Assembly (NCBI RefSeq): GCF_009708005.2
Contig: NZ_CP052757.1
Location: 4,526,001-4,590,000, forward strand
Reading direction: 5' to 3'
Length of the DNA stretch: 64,000 nt
DNA from: Cellulosimicrobium protaetiae
GTDB lineage: Bacteria; Actinomycetota; Actinomycetes; Actinomycetales; Cellulomonadaceae
Position 1 is the stretch's first letter. Each line of letters opens with the position of its first letter. The position numbers and the translations under genes are program-made. Positions 25,166 through 33,252 of this stretch are shown here, in pieces. The notes under the pieces are model-generated. The model did not search any database and was not told where the DNA came from. It was given only the letters and a program-made list of their open reading frames with translations.

Positions 25166-27271
25166 CTAGCGACCTGCCACGACGCCGCCGGGACGGACCT
25201 CGTAGCGGTCGGGGGTGGCCATGAACGACCCGCGCCCGCCGGTGATCGAGCGCAGGTCGAGGACGTAGCGCGTGAGCTCGGCCTCGGGCACGAGCGCGTC
25301 GATGCGCACGCGGCCGTCGGGCAGGGAGTCGGTCGCGGTGATGTGCCCGCGGCGTGCGGAGAGGTCGCCCATGACGTCGCCCTGTGCGTCGGACGGGACG
25401 GTCACGGACACCGCGGAGACGGGCTCGAGCACGACCGTGCCCGCCGTCGCGAGCGCCTCGCGGACCCCGACCCCGCCCGCGGTGCGGAACGCCATGTCGG
25501 ACGAGTCGACGGAGTGGGCCTTGCCGTCGAGGACCTCGACGCGCAGGTCGACCACGGGGTAGCCGTGGGGTCCGCCGCCCTCCATCGCCTCGCGCGCGCC
25601 GCGCTCGACGGCCGGGAGGTACTGACGCGGCACCGACCCGCCGACGACGGAGCTGACGAACTCGAACCCCTCGCCGCGCGGGAGCGGCGACACGCGGAGC
25701 TGCACGACGGCGAACTGCCCGTGCCCGCCCGACTGCTTCTTCACCTTTCCCTCGACCTCGACGGCGCGCGTGAGGGTCTCGCGGTACGCGACCTGGACGG
25801 GCTCGGTCGCGACGCGCACGCCGAACGAGCGTTCCAGCCGCTCGACCGCGACCGCGAGGTGCGTGTCGCCGAGCCCGCCGAGCACGGCCTGCGACCCGGT
25901 GAGGTCGACGTGCAGCGTCGGGTCCTCGGCGCGCAGGCGGGTCAGCGCGGAGGAGAGCTTGTCGTCGTCGGACTGCGACACGGGCCGCAGCGCGACCGCG
26001 TACACCGGGGGCCGCTCAGGGAGGTCTCGTGCGGAGACGGGTGCGCGCCGCGCCCCCAGCAGCGTGCCGGTCGAGGCGGCCGAGAGCTTCGCGACGGCGG
26101 CCACGTCGCCCGCGACCACGCGGTCGACCGCGACGTGCTCGCGCCCGCGCAGCCGGAAGAGCCCGTGCACGCGGTCCTCGGCGCCGGTCGCGGTGCTCAC
26201 GAGCCGGTCGCCCGTCGCGACCGACCCCGAGAGCACCTTGAACACCGACACCTGGCCCACGAACGGGTCGACGACCGTCCGGAAGACGTGCACGAGCGCG
26301 TCCCCGGCCGGGTCCGCCGCGACCTCCGTGGTCGCGCGCTCCGACGGGACGCCGTCGGCGCCGCCCGACCCCGCGCCGTCGGGCAGCGCGACGACCGCCG
26401 CCCGGTCCGCGGGCGACGGCCCGAGCTCGCACACGAGGTCGAGCACGCGGTCCACGCCGACGCCCGTCACCGCGGACGCGAGCAGCACCGGCACGGCCTC
26501 GCCCGTGAGCACCTCGTGCGCGAGCGTGCGCTCGAGGTCGGCCGCGCCGGGCTCGTCGCCCGCGAGGTACGCCTCGAGCTGGTCGTCGTCGTGCGTGACG
26601 ATCTCCTCCACGACCTCGTCGTGCAGCGCGTGCTCCTCGTCGCGCACGTCGGCGGGGACGTCCTCCTCGTGGGTGCGCCCGTCGCCGTCGTACTCCCGCG
26701 CGCGCTCGGTGAGGACGTCGGCCACGCCGTGCAGCGACTGCTCCTCGCCGAGCGGGAGCTCGAGCGGCACGAACGGCGCGTCGAGCGCGCCGCGCAGCGC
26801 GGCGAGCACCGTGCGGAAGCTCGCCCGCGCGCGGTCCTCCTGGGAGACGACGACGAGGCGGGGTATCCCCGCCTCGTCGCAGCGCCGCCAGACCTCCTCC
26901 GTGCCCGACTGGACCCCGTCGACGGCGCTCACCACCACGACCGCGAGGTCGGCCACGGCGAGCGCCGCGTCCACGGAGCCCGCGAAGTCCGGGGACCCGG
27001 GGGTGTCGAGCAGGGTGACCTGGTAGGTGCCGCCGTCGGGCGCGCGCCAGTCCAGGTGCGCGACGCCGAGGCTCACCGAGATGCCGCGCGCGACCTCCTC
27101 GGGCTCGTGGTCGCAGACGGTCGTGCCCTCGGCGACGGAGCCGGCCCGCGGGATCGCGCCCGCGCGATGGAGGAACGCCTCCGCGAGCGTGGTCTTGCCC
27201 GACCCGCTGTGCCCCACGAGGGCGACGTTGCGGGTCGTGGCCGGGCCGGTGGACGTCGACGTCGTGGCCAT
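25166..27271 (-). CDS. Elongation factor G-like translational GTPase (EF-G2 type)
   Basis: A 701-residue protein with the EF-G domain order: GTPase (1-270), beta barrel (about 325-410, FVGQVSVFKVLSGSVATGDRL), domains III-V to the end. The P-loop is GHSGSGKTT (20-28) and G3 is DTPG (89-92). The G4 element, normally NKxD, reads SQED at 143-146, and the family insert after it is very acidic. It is shorter at the switch region than true EF-G. Function of EF-G2 proteins is unclear; in mycobacteria EF-G2 cannot replace EF-G. The ATG at 27271 has AGGAGG six bases upstream. It is a single gene with no ribosomal-protein neighbours. Confidence 0.88.
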   Translation of the reverse strand: MATTSTSTGPATTRNVALVGHSGSGKTTLAEAFLHRAGAIPRAGSVAEGTTVCDHEPEEVARGISVSLGVAHLDWRAPDGGTYQVTLLDTPGSPDFAGSVDAALAVADLAVVVVSAVDGVQSGTEEVWRRCDEAGIPRLVVVSQEDRARASFRTVLAALRGALDAPFVPLELPLGEEQSLHGVADVLTERAREYDGDGRTHEEDVPADVRDEEHALHDEVVEEIVTHDDDQLEAYLAGDEPGAADLERTLAHEVLTGEAVPVLLASAVTGVGVDRVLDLVCELGPSPADRAAVVALPDGAGSGGADGVPSERATTEVAADPAGDALVHVFRTVVDPFVGQVSVFKVLSGSVATGDRLVSTATGAEDRVHGLFRLRGREHVAVDRVVAGDVAAVAKLSAASTGTLLGARRAPVSARDLPERPPVYAVALRPVSQSDDDKLSSALTRLRAEDPTLHVDLTGSQAVLGGLGDTHLAVAVERLERSFGVRVATEPVQVAYRETLTRAVEVEGKVKKQSGGHGQFAVVQLRVSPLPRGEGFEFVSSVVGGSVPRQYLPAVERGAREAMEGGGPHGYPVVDLRVEVLDGKAHSVDSSDMAFRTAGGVGVREALATAGTVVLEPVSAVSVTVPSDAQGDVMGDLSARRGHITATDSLPDGRVRIDALVPEAELTRYVLDLRSITGGRGSFMATPDRYEVRPGGVVAGR

Positions 27272-27390
27272 GGGTGCCTCCTGGCGGGCGGCGGGGCGCC
27301 GTGTCCCGCCAGGCTTCCAGGCTAGTGACGTCGCGGTGATCCCGCCCGGGCCGATGGTCCCGGGTCGGGATCCCCCCGCGTCGGCGCTCC

Positions 27391-28224
27391 TCAGAGGTTG
27401 CGCTCGACGTAGACGCGCAGGGCGTCGCGGACGAACGTCGCGCCCTCGACGCCGCCGTAGTTGAGCGCGAACCGCGGGTCCCCGACGTACATCTCGCCGA
27501 GGCCGAGCAGGTAGCCCCGCAGCGGCCCGGGCTCGTGTGCCGGGTTCGCGGGCACGGTCTGCAGCCAGTCGACGTGGCGCCGCGCGAGCTCCTGCGCCTC
27601 GTCCGACGCCGGGTCGACGCCGGCCTCCGCCGCCGCCGTCCAGTCGCCGTTGAGCCGCTCGACGCGGTCCGTGAACGCCGACTTCTCCGCCTCGCTCAAG
27701 CCGCTCCACCAGGAGTGCCCGCGCGCGTACGCGTCCTTGCCCCAGCGGTCCTCGACCTCGGCCTGGTACTGCGTGTGGTCGAACCCGTCGAACATGTCGT
27801 CCGCCATGAGCTCGCCACCTCCTTCCATCGTGGTGATCGTCCGTTCGACCGACGCGATCTGCCGCGCCAGCCGCTGCCGCTCCGCCCGCAGCCACTCGAG
27901 GTGGTCGCGCAGCGCCCGCACCTGGGCGTCGCGCTCGGCGGTGCCCGACGGCGGTCCGTCGCCCCCGGCGTCCGACGCCCCGTCGAGCGCCTCCCGGATC
28001 GCGGGGAGCCCGAGGCCGAGGTCGCGCAGGAGCAGGATCCGCTGGAGACGCACGAGCGCGTCCGCGTCGTAGTGCCGGTAACCGTTGGACGCGACCCGGC
28101 TCGGGCGCAGGAGCCCCACAGCGTCGTAGTGGCGCAAGGTGCGGCTCGTCGTGCCGGCGAGACGCGCGACCTCCTGGATGGACCAGTCGGCCGTTCGCTC
28201 GCTCGTCGTCCCTGCGGGGTGCAT
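27391..28224 (-). CDS. TipA-like MerR regulator with TipAS ligand-binding domain
   Basis: A 277-residue regulator. A MerR winged helix (about 14-82, SIQEVARLAGTTSRTLRHYDAVGLL) is followed by a coiled-coil dimer helix (about 98-135) and a C-terminal TipAS domain (about 140-277) with HTQYQAEVEDRWG and the YLLGLGEMYVGDPRFALNYGG segment. TipA of Streptomyces binds thiopeptide antibiotics and multidrug ligands and activates its own promoter. The TipAS part here has no Cys, so covalent capture as described for TipA-thiostrepton cannot occur. The ATG at 28224 has GGAGG upstream. An inverted repeat at 28292-28308 is a likely operator. Confidence 0.9.
   Translation of the reverse strand: MHPAGTTSERTADWSIQEVARLAGTTSRTLRHYDAVGLLRPSRVASNGYRHYDADALVRLQRILLLRDLGLGLPAIREALDGASDAGGDGPPSGTAERDAQVRALRDHLEWLRAERQRLARQIASVERTITTMEGGGELMADDMFDGFDHTQYQAEVEDRWGKDAYARGHSWWSGLSEAEKSAFTDRVERLNGDWTAAAEAGVDPASDEAQELARRHVDWLQTVPANPAHEPGPLRGYLLGLGEMYVGDPRFALNYGGVEGATFVRDALRVYVERNL
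27805..27824 (-). promoter_or_regulatory. Internal ribosome site and start for a free TipAS domain
   Basis: Within the TipA-like gene, AAGGAGGT (complement of 27817-27824) lies nine bases before an in-frame ATG at 27807. Translation from here gives a 138-residue protein consisting only of the TipAS domain (MADDMFDGFDHTQY onward). It is one of the strongest Shine-Dalgarno sequences in the window. In Streptomyces lividans TipAS is known to be made this way from the same mRNA. Confidence 0.7.
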
Positions 28225-28291
28225 CGCCCGCCTCCTCTCACGGTCTCGGTGTCTCGGGGCGCCTCGTGCGGCAACGAGAACCACGCTAGAA

Positions 28292-28308
28292 CTTGACGTC
28301 ACGTCAAG
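28292..28308. promoter_or_regulatory. MerR-type operator
   Basis: CTTGACGT and ACGTCAAG are perfect eight-base inverted arms around one C. It lies 68 bases upstream of the TipA-like start and 110 bases upstream of the divergent methyltransferase gene, and includes a TTGACG-type -35 element. Autoactivation, as in tipA, is the simplest reading. Confidence 0.6.
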
Positions 28309-28418
28309 GTCAACACCCTCACGACGAACCGCGCGGCGGACCGGCGGGGCGGAGACGACGGGCGTACGGTCGAGAGAGAGCGCCCGTGGGTGGACGCGCG
28401 ACGAGCACGGAGGCCGCC

Positions 28419-29204
28419 ATGGCCACGACGGAGCAGGTGCGGCAGCACTATGCGGGGAAGGACCTCGCGGCCCGCCTCCTGGCCGCGGCGGGAGCCGGCG
28501 ACGGACCGGTGACGGTCGACGCGCTCGCCCCGTACGACGAGCTCCACGCCGGGGGCGCGACGTCGACCGCCGCCCTCCTCGACCTCCTCGGGCTCGCGCC
28601 GGGCACCACCCTGCTCGACGTCGGCAGCGGGCTCGGCGGACCGGCGCGGCTCGCCGCGCACCGGCACGGCTGCCACGTCACCGGCGTGGACCTCAGCCCG
28701 GACTTCGTCGACGCCGCCCGCGAGCTCACCGCACGGACGGGGCTCGCCGACCTCGTCACGTTCGCGCTGGGCGACGGCGACCGGCTGCCCTGCGACGACG
28801 CGTCGCACGACCGCGCGATGCTCGTCCACGTCGGCATGAACGTGCCGGACAAGACGGCCCTCTTCACGGAGATCCACCGCGTGCTGCGCCCCGGGAGCCC
28901 GTTCGGGCTCTTCGAGCAGATGCGGGTCGGGGCCGGCGACCTGCCCTTCCCGATGCCCTGGGCGGTCGACGCCGGGTCGTCGTTCGTCGAGACCCCGGAC
29001 GACTACGGCCGCGCGCTGACGGCGGCCGGGTTCGACGTCCTGCGCGTCGACGACCGCCGGGCGGCCCTCGCCGCGGCCGGAGGCCCGGGGCAGGACGGCC
29101 TCGTCGTCGTGTTCGGCCAGGAGTTCGTCACGCGGATCAGCAACAACGTCGCAGCGACGCGCGCCGGGCTCCTCGCGCCCGTCGTCGTGCTCGCGCGCGC
29201 CTGA
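28419..29204 (+). CDS. Class I SAM-dependent methyltransferase
   Basis: A 261-residue Rossmann-fold methyltransferase. Motif I is LLDVGSGLGGPARLAA (about residue 67), the acidic end of strand 2 is VTGVDLSPDFVDAA, and post-motifs are LPCDDASHD and FTEIHRVLRPGSPF. The N-terminal HYAGKDLAARLL and PYDELHAGGATST segments resemble the group that holds sarcosine/dimethylglycine methyltransferases and other small-molecule enzymes. Substrate unknown. The ATG at 28419 is chosen from the good alignment of MATTEQVRQHY with the family start. It diverges from the TipA-like gene and may be in its regulon. Confidence 0.88.
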   Translation: MATTEQVRQHYAGKDLAARLLAAAGAGDGPVTVDALAPYDELHAGGATSTAALLDLLGLAPGTTLLDVGSGLGGPARLAAHRHGCHVTGVDLSPDFVDAARELTARTGLADLVTFALGDGDRLPCDDASHDRAMLVHVGMNVPDKTALFTEIHRVLRPGSPFGLFEQMRVGAGDLPFPMPWAVDAGSSFVETPDDYGRALTAAGFDVLRVDDRRAALAAAGGPGQDGLVVVFGQEFVTRISNNVAATRAGLLAPVVVLARA

Positions 29205-29276
29205 GCGCTGCCCCGCAGCCGTCGCTCTCTCGCGCGCCTGAGCACCGGCCCCGCCGTCCGGGTCGGCGCTGGCCCG

Positions 29277-29954
29277 TCAGGCCGCGAGCGGCGCCCGGCG
29301 GAGCAGGACGGTCGCGAGCTCGGCCGGCGTCCCGACGACCGCCGTCGCCCCCGCCGCGGCCAGCTCGCCGGGGCGCGCGTAGCCCCACGCGATCCCGACG
29401 CACGGGACCCCGTGGGCGGCGGCGCCGAGGACGTCGTGCTCGCGGTCGCCGACCATGACCACGCGCCGGGCCGCGTCGAGCGACGCGAGCGCGTGCGCGA
29501 CGACGTCGGCCTTGCTGCTGCGCGTCCCGTCGAGCGTCGCGCCGAACACGTCGTCGAGGCCGCGGTCGAGGTGCGCGTCGAGCCCGAAGTGCTCGACGAT
29601 CCGCCGTGCCATCGGCTCCGGCTTCGACGTCGCGACGGCGAGGCGCAGCCCGGCGCCACGCAGCGCCGTCAGGCACTCGGGGATGCCGGGGTAGACCGCG
29701 TTGTCGAGGAGGTTCCCCGCCGTGTACACGTCGCGGTAGGCGGCCACGGCGTCGGCCACGCGGTCGACCGGCACGCCGTGCGCCGCGAACGACTCCCCGA
29801 GCGGCGGGCCGACGAAGCCGCGGAGCACCGGCTCGGCGGGGACCGGGAGCCGCAGCGCGCCGTACGCGTGCCGCACCGACGCGAGGATGCCGGGGGCCGA
29901 GTCGGTGAGCGTGCCGTCGAGGTCGAGCAGGACGAGGTCGTCGCGCGCGCTCAT
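29277..29954 (-). CDS. HAD-family hydrolase, phosphoglycolate phosphatase-like
   Basis: A 225-residue HAD subfamily I phosphatase. Motif I is LLDLDGTLTDSA (residues 9-20), the helical cap follows (about 25-90), motif II is VATSKPEP, motif III the Lys in RSSKADVVAHAL and motif IV VGDREHDVLGAAAHGV. The TSKPE and GYARPGELAAAGA segments match Gph/PpaX-type enzymes, which clear phosphoglycolate or related metabolites. It overlaps the upstream small membrane protein gene by four bases (ATGA), so the two are one operon. The exact substrate is not predictable. Confidence 0.88.
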   Translation of the reverse strand: MSARDDLVLLDLDGTLTDSAPGILASVRHAYGALRLPVPAEPVLRGFVGPPLGESFAAHGVPVDRVADAVAAYRDVYTAGNLLDNAVYPGIPECLTALRGAGLRLAVATSKPEPMARRIVEHFGLDAHLDRGLDDVFGATLDGTRSSKADVVAHALASLDAARRVVMVGDREHDVLGAAAHGVPCVGIAWGYARPGELAAAGATAVVGTPAELATVLLRRAPLAA

Positions 29955-30337
29955 CCGGCCGACGCCTCGTCGCCGGTGGGGCCCGACGTGCGGGGATCTC
30001 CGGGACCCCGGCCGGCGGCTCCGGAGCCTCCGGGCACCGTCGGCGCGGTGGCGCGCCCGACGAGGAACCCGACCGCGCCGCCGACGAGCAGGGCGCCCGC
30101 GCCGGCGAGGAACGCCGCGCGTCCGATCCCGAAGACGCCGGACGGGACGAACGCCGTGCCGGACACGGGGGCGTACGCGAACCACCCGAACGACGCGGGG
30201 CGGCTCGCCACCCAGGACGCGGCGACCAGGAGCCCGACGCCGACCAGGAGGAGCGCCGCGAGGACGACGGTCGCGACGCGCGGGCGGCGCGGAGAGGGAA
30301 CGGACGAGGGCTGCTCGGGAGCGGTCACGCCGGCCAT
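29951..30337 (-). CDS. Small two-helix membrane protein
   Basis: A 128-residue protein I do not recognise. A basic N-terminus (SPRRPRVATV) leads into a first membrane helix (about 22-43), an extracytoplasmic loop (WVASRPASFGWFAYAPVSGTAF, with a possible beta strand), and a second helix (about 72-95) ending VGFLVGRATAP. The C-terminus is Gly/Pro/Ser-rich and cytosolic. It is translationally coupled with the downstream HAD phosphatase gene. No function is proposed. Confidence 0.7.
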   Translation of the reverse strand: MAGVTAPEQPSSVPSPRRPRVATVVLAALLLVGVGLLVAASWVASRPASFGWFAYAPVSGTAFVPSGVFGIGRAAFLAGAGALLVGGAVGFLVGRATAPTVPGGSGAAGRGPGDPRTSGPTGDEASAG

Positions 30338-30411
30338 CGTCCCGGCCCGAGGTGCCTAGAGCAACCATCGACCCGGTACGCCGCACGGGTCACGGCGTCC
30401 GCCGCCGGACG

Positions 30412-30942
30412 CTACTCCCCGACGGTCCCGTCGATCGCCTCGCGGAGCAGGTCGGCGTGGCCGTTGTGGCGGGCGTACTCCTCGATCATGTGGACGAGGA
30501 TCCAGCGCAGGTTCCAGCGCTCGCCCGTGTGCCGGTCGGGCCGCGCGCTCAGCCGGTCCAGGCCGCCGTCGGCGAGCGCGTCGTCCAGGATCGCGTCGGA
30601 CGCCGCGACCGCCCGGTCGAACAGCATGCGCAGCTCCTCCGGGGAGTCGCCCGCCGCCGTCGTCCAGTCCCAGTCGCGGTCGTCGGCCCAGTCCGCGGTG
30701 TCGAACGGCGCCATGAGCGGCTCGGCGAGGAGCACCTGCGAGAACCACTGGGACTCGACGAACGCGAGGTGCTTGAGCAGCCCGCCGAGCGTCATCGACG
30801 ACGGCCGGAGCCGGTGGGCGAGCTCGGCCGCGTCGAGGCCCGACGTCTTCCAGCGGAGCGTGTCGCGGTGGAAGTCGAGGAAGCCGCGCAGCGTGGCCAC
30901 CTCGTCGGCGCTGACGGGCGGGTCGGTGCGGTGGTCGGTCAC
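30412..30942 (-). CDS. DinB-family protein (DUF664 type)
   Basis: A 176-residue DinB-like four-helix bundle of the DUF664 group. Conserved features are TLGGLLKHLAFVESQWF (first His ligand, about residue 57), the RHTGERWNLRWILVHMIEEYARHNGHADLLREAIDG segment (further His ligands, about 136-170) and the closing acidic tail. Members bind a divalent metal and are thought to act on small thiols or to be S-transferases; the actual reaction is unknown. It is a single gene, 80 bases from the divergent TetR gene, and may be its target. Confidence 0.88.
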   Translation of the reverse strand: MTDHRTDPPVSADEVATLRGFLDFHRDTLRWKTSGLDAAELAHRLRPSSMTLGGLLKHLAFVESQWFSQVLLAEPLMAPFDTADWADDRDWDWTTAAGDSPEELRMLFDRAVAASDAILDDALADGGLDRLSARPDRHTGERWNLRWILVHMIEEYARHNGHADLLREAIDGTVGE

Positions 30943-30988
30943 GGCGTCACCCTAGCGGGGGCTCCCCTCCGGCACCTCGGGTTCCTAG

Positions 30989-30999
30989 ACCGGATCGGT
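30989..30999. promoter_or_regulatory. Candidate TetR operator
   Basis: ACCG-GAT-CGGT is a short perfect palindrome placed 24 bases before the TetR start and 47 bases from the divergent DUF664 start. TAGACCGGATCGGTTCA gives a slightly longer imperfect repeat. Short, so weak evidence. Confidence 0.4.
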
Positions 31000-31022
31000 T
31001 CAGGAATGCTACGGTCCTGCTC

Positions 31023-31637
31023 ATGGCCCGCCCCCGCGCTCCGATGGACCCCGCCGCCCACGCCCGGCTGCGGCAGGCCGCCGCGGAGGAGTTCGCCCGG
31101 CTCGGCTTCGAGCGCGCGTCGCTCAACCGGATCGTCGAGGCGTCCGGCGTCGCCAAGAGCTCGGTGTACCACCACGTGGGCGACAAGCGCGCGCTCTACG
31201 ACGACGTCCTGGCCCGTCTCGCGACGATCGTGGACGACGCGCTCGCCCTGCCCGACCCGGCGACGCTCACCGCGACCACCTACCTCGACGCCCTGACCCG
31301 CGCCGCCGCCGGGCTCGAGCGCTCGCTCGCGGACCACCCGGAGGCCCGCGCGCTCGGGCTCCTCGCCCACCGCGCGCAGCCCGACGCGGCGCTCCGCGCG
31401 CTCCGCGACCGCTGGGCCGCCGTCGCCCGCGCCTACGTCGAGCGGGGCCAGGAGCTCGGGGTGCTGCGCGACGACGTCCCGCCCGACCTGCTCACCGACG
31501 TCGCCCTCGCCGCGCTCCTCGCGGTCGACGCGTGGGCCCTCACCCGGGGCGACGCCGGCGCGGACGCCACGCGCGCGGCGCTGGCCATGCTGCGCGACGC
31601 CGTCGCACCCCCGACCCGCCCGACCGAGAGGGGCTGA
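31023..31637 (+). CDS. TetR-family transcriptional regulator
   Basis: A 204-residue regulator with a standard helix-turn-helix (about residues 32-62, SLNRIVEASGVAKSSVYHHVGDKRALYDDVL) and a helical ligand-binding domain rich in Ala and Leu. It is separated by a single base from the glycosyltransferase gene behind it, so the pair forms an operon and the glycosyltransferase is probably its main target. A palindrome in its promoter suggests autorepression. Such pairs often deal with a toxic macrolide-like or phenolic compound, but the ligand is not identifiable. Confidence 0.9.
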   Translation: MARPRAPMDPAAHARLRQAAAEEFARLGFERASLNRIVEASGVAKSSVYHHVGDKRALYDDVLARLATIVDDALALPDPATLTATTYLDALTRAAAGLERSLADHPEARALGLLAHRAQPDAALRALRDRWAAVARAYVERGQELGVLRDDVPPDLLTDVALAALLAVDAWALTRGDAGADATRAALAMLRDAVAPPTRPTERG

Positions 31638-31638
31638 C

Positions 31639-32865
31639 ATGGCCGCCGTCGTGTTCTGCCCGATCACGTTCAACCTCGCCGAGGTCACGCGCATGATCGA
31701 GGTCGCCCGCGCCCTTCCCGCCCGGCACACGCCGGTCTTCATGGGCTACGAGGACGACTTCGCCCACCTCGTCGCCGAGGCCGGGTTCGAGTACCGGTCC
31801 CAGCGACCCGCGTTCACGCCCGCGGACCGGGCGCTCGCGCTGCGGTTCGACCAGGGCCGGACGCTGCGCAACCCGTTCACCGCCGAGCTCGTCGCCGCGC
31901 GCGTCGACGCCGAGCGCGCGCTGATCCGCGACGTGCAGGCCGCGGCCGTCGTCATCGGCACCAACCCGACGTCCATGATCTCGGCGCGGGCCGAGCGCGT
32001 ACCGCTCTTCTACCCCGTCCCGTTCGCCCTCACCCGGCCGCAGGTGGAGCAGACGGCGCGCCTCGGCCTCGTCCGCGGCACGGGACGCGCCACGCGGGCG
32101 CTCGACCGCGTCGCGACGACCGCGCTGCGGTGGGCGTACAACCACGCACCCCTCGCCCCGCGCGCGTTCGCCACCGTGGCCCGCGCGCACGGCGTCCCGC
32201 CGCTGCGGACGGTCGTGTCGCTGCTGGAGGCCGACCGCAACCTGCTCACCGTCATGCCGTGGGAGCTGGAGGGGTACACGCTCCCCGCCGGGTACGAGCG
32301 GGTCGGGCCGCTCTTCGCCCACCTCGACACCCCGCTCCCCGACGTCGTCCACGAGCTCGCCGCGCGGCCCGAGCCCCTCGTCTACCTCGGCCTCGGGTCG
32401 TCGGCGAGCCGCGACCTCACGCTCGCCGCCGCACGACGGCTCGGCGACCTCCCCGTCCACGTGGTCGCGCCCGTCGCGCACTACCTGCACGAGGGCGACG
32501 CCCTGCCCCCGAACGTCCACGTCACCGACCTGCTCCCCGCGCACCGCCTGGGCGGGCTCGTCGACGCCGCCGTGCTGCACGGCGGGCAGGGCACCGTGCA
32601 GACGGCGTGCGCCACGGGCGTGCCGTTCCTCGGCATGGGGCTGCAACCCGAGCAGGTGTGGAACGTCGACGTGTGCGTCCGGCAGGGCAACGCCGTCGCG
32701 CTCTCGCCGAAGCAGGCCGGGACCACCGCCCTGCCCGACGCCGTGACGCGCCTCCTCACCGAGCCGCGGTTCCGCGAGGCGGCCGGGCGCGTGCGCGACG
32801 CCTACGCCCGCGAGGACGGCGCCGCCGCGAGCGCCCGGGTCATCGCCGCGTCGATCGACCGCTGA
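31639..32865 (+). CDS. GT1-family (UGT/MGT-like) glycosyltransferase
   Basis: A 408-residue GT-B fold enzyme. The N-terminal domain (FCPITFNLAEVTRMIEVARAL onward) binds the acceptor. The C-terminal domain has LVYLGLGSSASRDL (about 255) and the donor-binding signature around DAAVLHGGQGTVQTACATGVPFLGMGLQPEQ (about 308-338), with the HGGxGT and terminal Gln expected of UDP-sugar users. Macrolide-inactivating MGTs and lipid glycosylating enzymes are in this group; the acceptor is unknown. It follows TetR in an operon, and its last 26 bases overlap the convergent MazG-like gene. Confidence 0.88.
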   Translation: MAAVVFCPITFNLAEVTRMIEVARALPARHTPVFMGYEDDFAHLVAEAGFEYRSQRPAFTPADRALALRFDQGRTLRNPFTAELVAARVDAERALIRDVQAAAVVIGTNPTSMISARAERVPLFYPVPFALTRPQVEQTARLGLVRGTGRATRALDRVATTALRWAYNHAPLAPRAFATVARAHGVPPLRTVVSLLEADRNLLTVMPWELEGYTLPAGYERVGPLFAHLDTPLPDVVHELAARPEPLVYLGLGSSASRDLTLAAARRLGDLPVHVVAPVAHYLHEGDALPPNVHVTDLLPAHRLGGLVDAAVLHGGQGTVQTACATGVPFLGMGLQPEQVWNVDVCVRQGNAVALSPKQAGTTALPDAVTRLLTEPRFREAAGRVRDAYAREDGAAASARVIAASIDR

Positions 32866-33223
32866 GCTCCGCCTCCCAGACGAGCCACTTGCGCCGCACC
32901 GCGGCGTCGATGTCGACGCCCTGGGAGCGCGCGAGCAGCAGCAGGTGCGCCAGGACGTCGGCGACCTCGTCCGCGAGGGGCGAGGCCGCGCCGTCGCTCC
33001 CGGTAGCCCCGTCAGGGGCAGCCCCGGACGACGCGTCCCCGCGCGGGCGGGTGCGCCCCGTCGCGACGAGGAACGCCTGGGTGAGCTCCCCCACCTCCTC
33101 GGCGAGCTTGAGCATGAACCAGTCCGGGTCGCGCTCGACGGCGAACTTGCGCGCGTAGAGCGCGGAGATCGCCTCGACGCGCTCCGTGAGGTCGTCGAGC
33201 GTGAGAGGCGCGTCGTCGTCCAT
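32840..33223 (-). CDS. MazG-like nucleotide pyrophosphohydrolase
   Basis: A 127-residue single-domain all-helical NTP-PPase-like protein. It has the LAEEVGELTQAFL helix (about residues 41-53) with the paired Glu residues that bind magnesium, and the second helix LADEVADVLAHLLLLARSQGVDID (about 87-110) with Glu and Asp. A variable Gly/Asp-rich insertion (about 55-85) separates them. Such enzymes hydrolyse non-canonical or excess NTPs. Its 3' end overlaps that of the GT1 gene by 26 bases on the opposite strand. The start at 33223 is chosen from MDDDAPLTLDDL preceding the first helix. Confidence 0.85.
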   Translation of the reverse strand: MDDDAPLTLDDLTERVEAISALYARKFAVERDPDWFMLKLAEEVGELTQAFLVATGRTRPRGDASSGAAPDGATGSDGAASPLADEVADVLAHLLLLARSQGVDIDAAVRRKWLVWEAELSGRSTRR

Positions 33224-33252
33224 CGCGCCAGTGAACCACCGCACGCCCGGGG

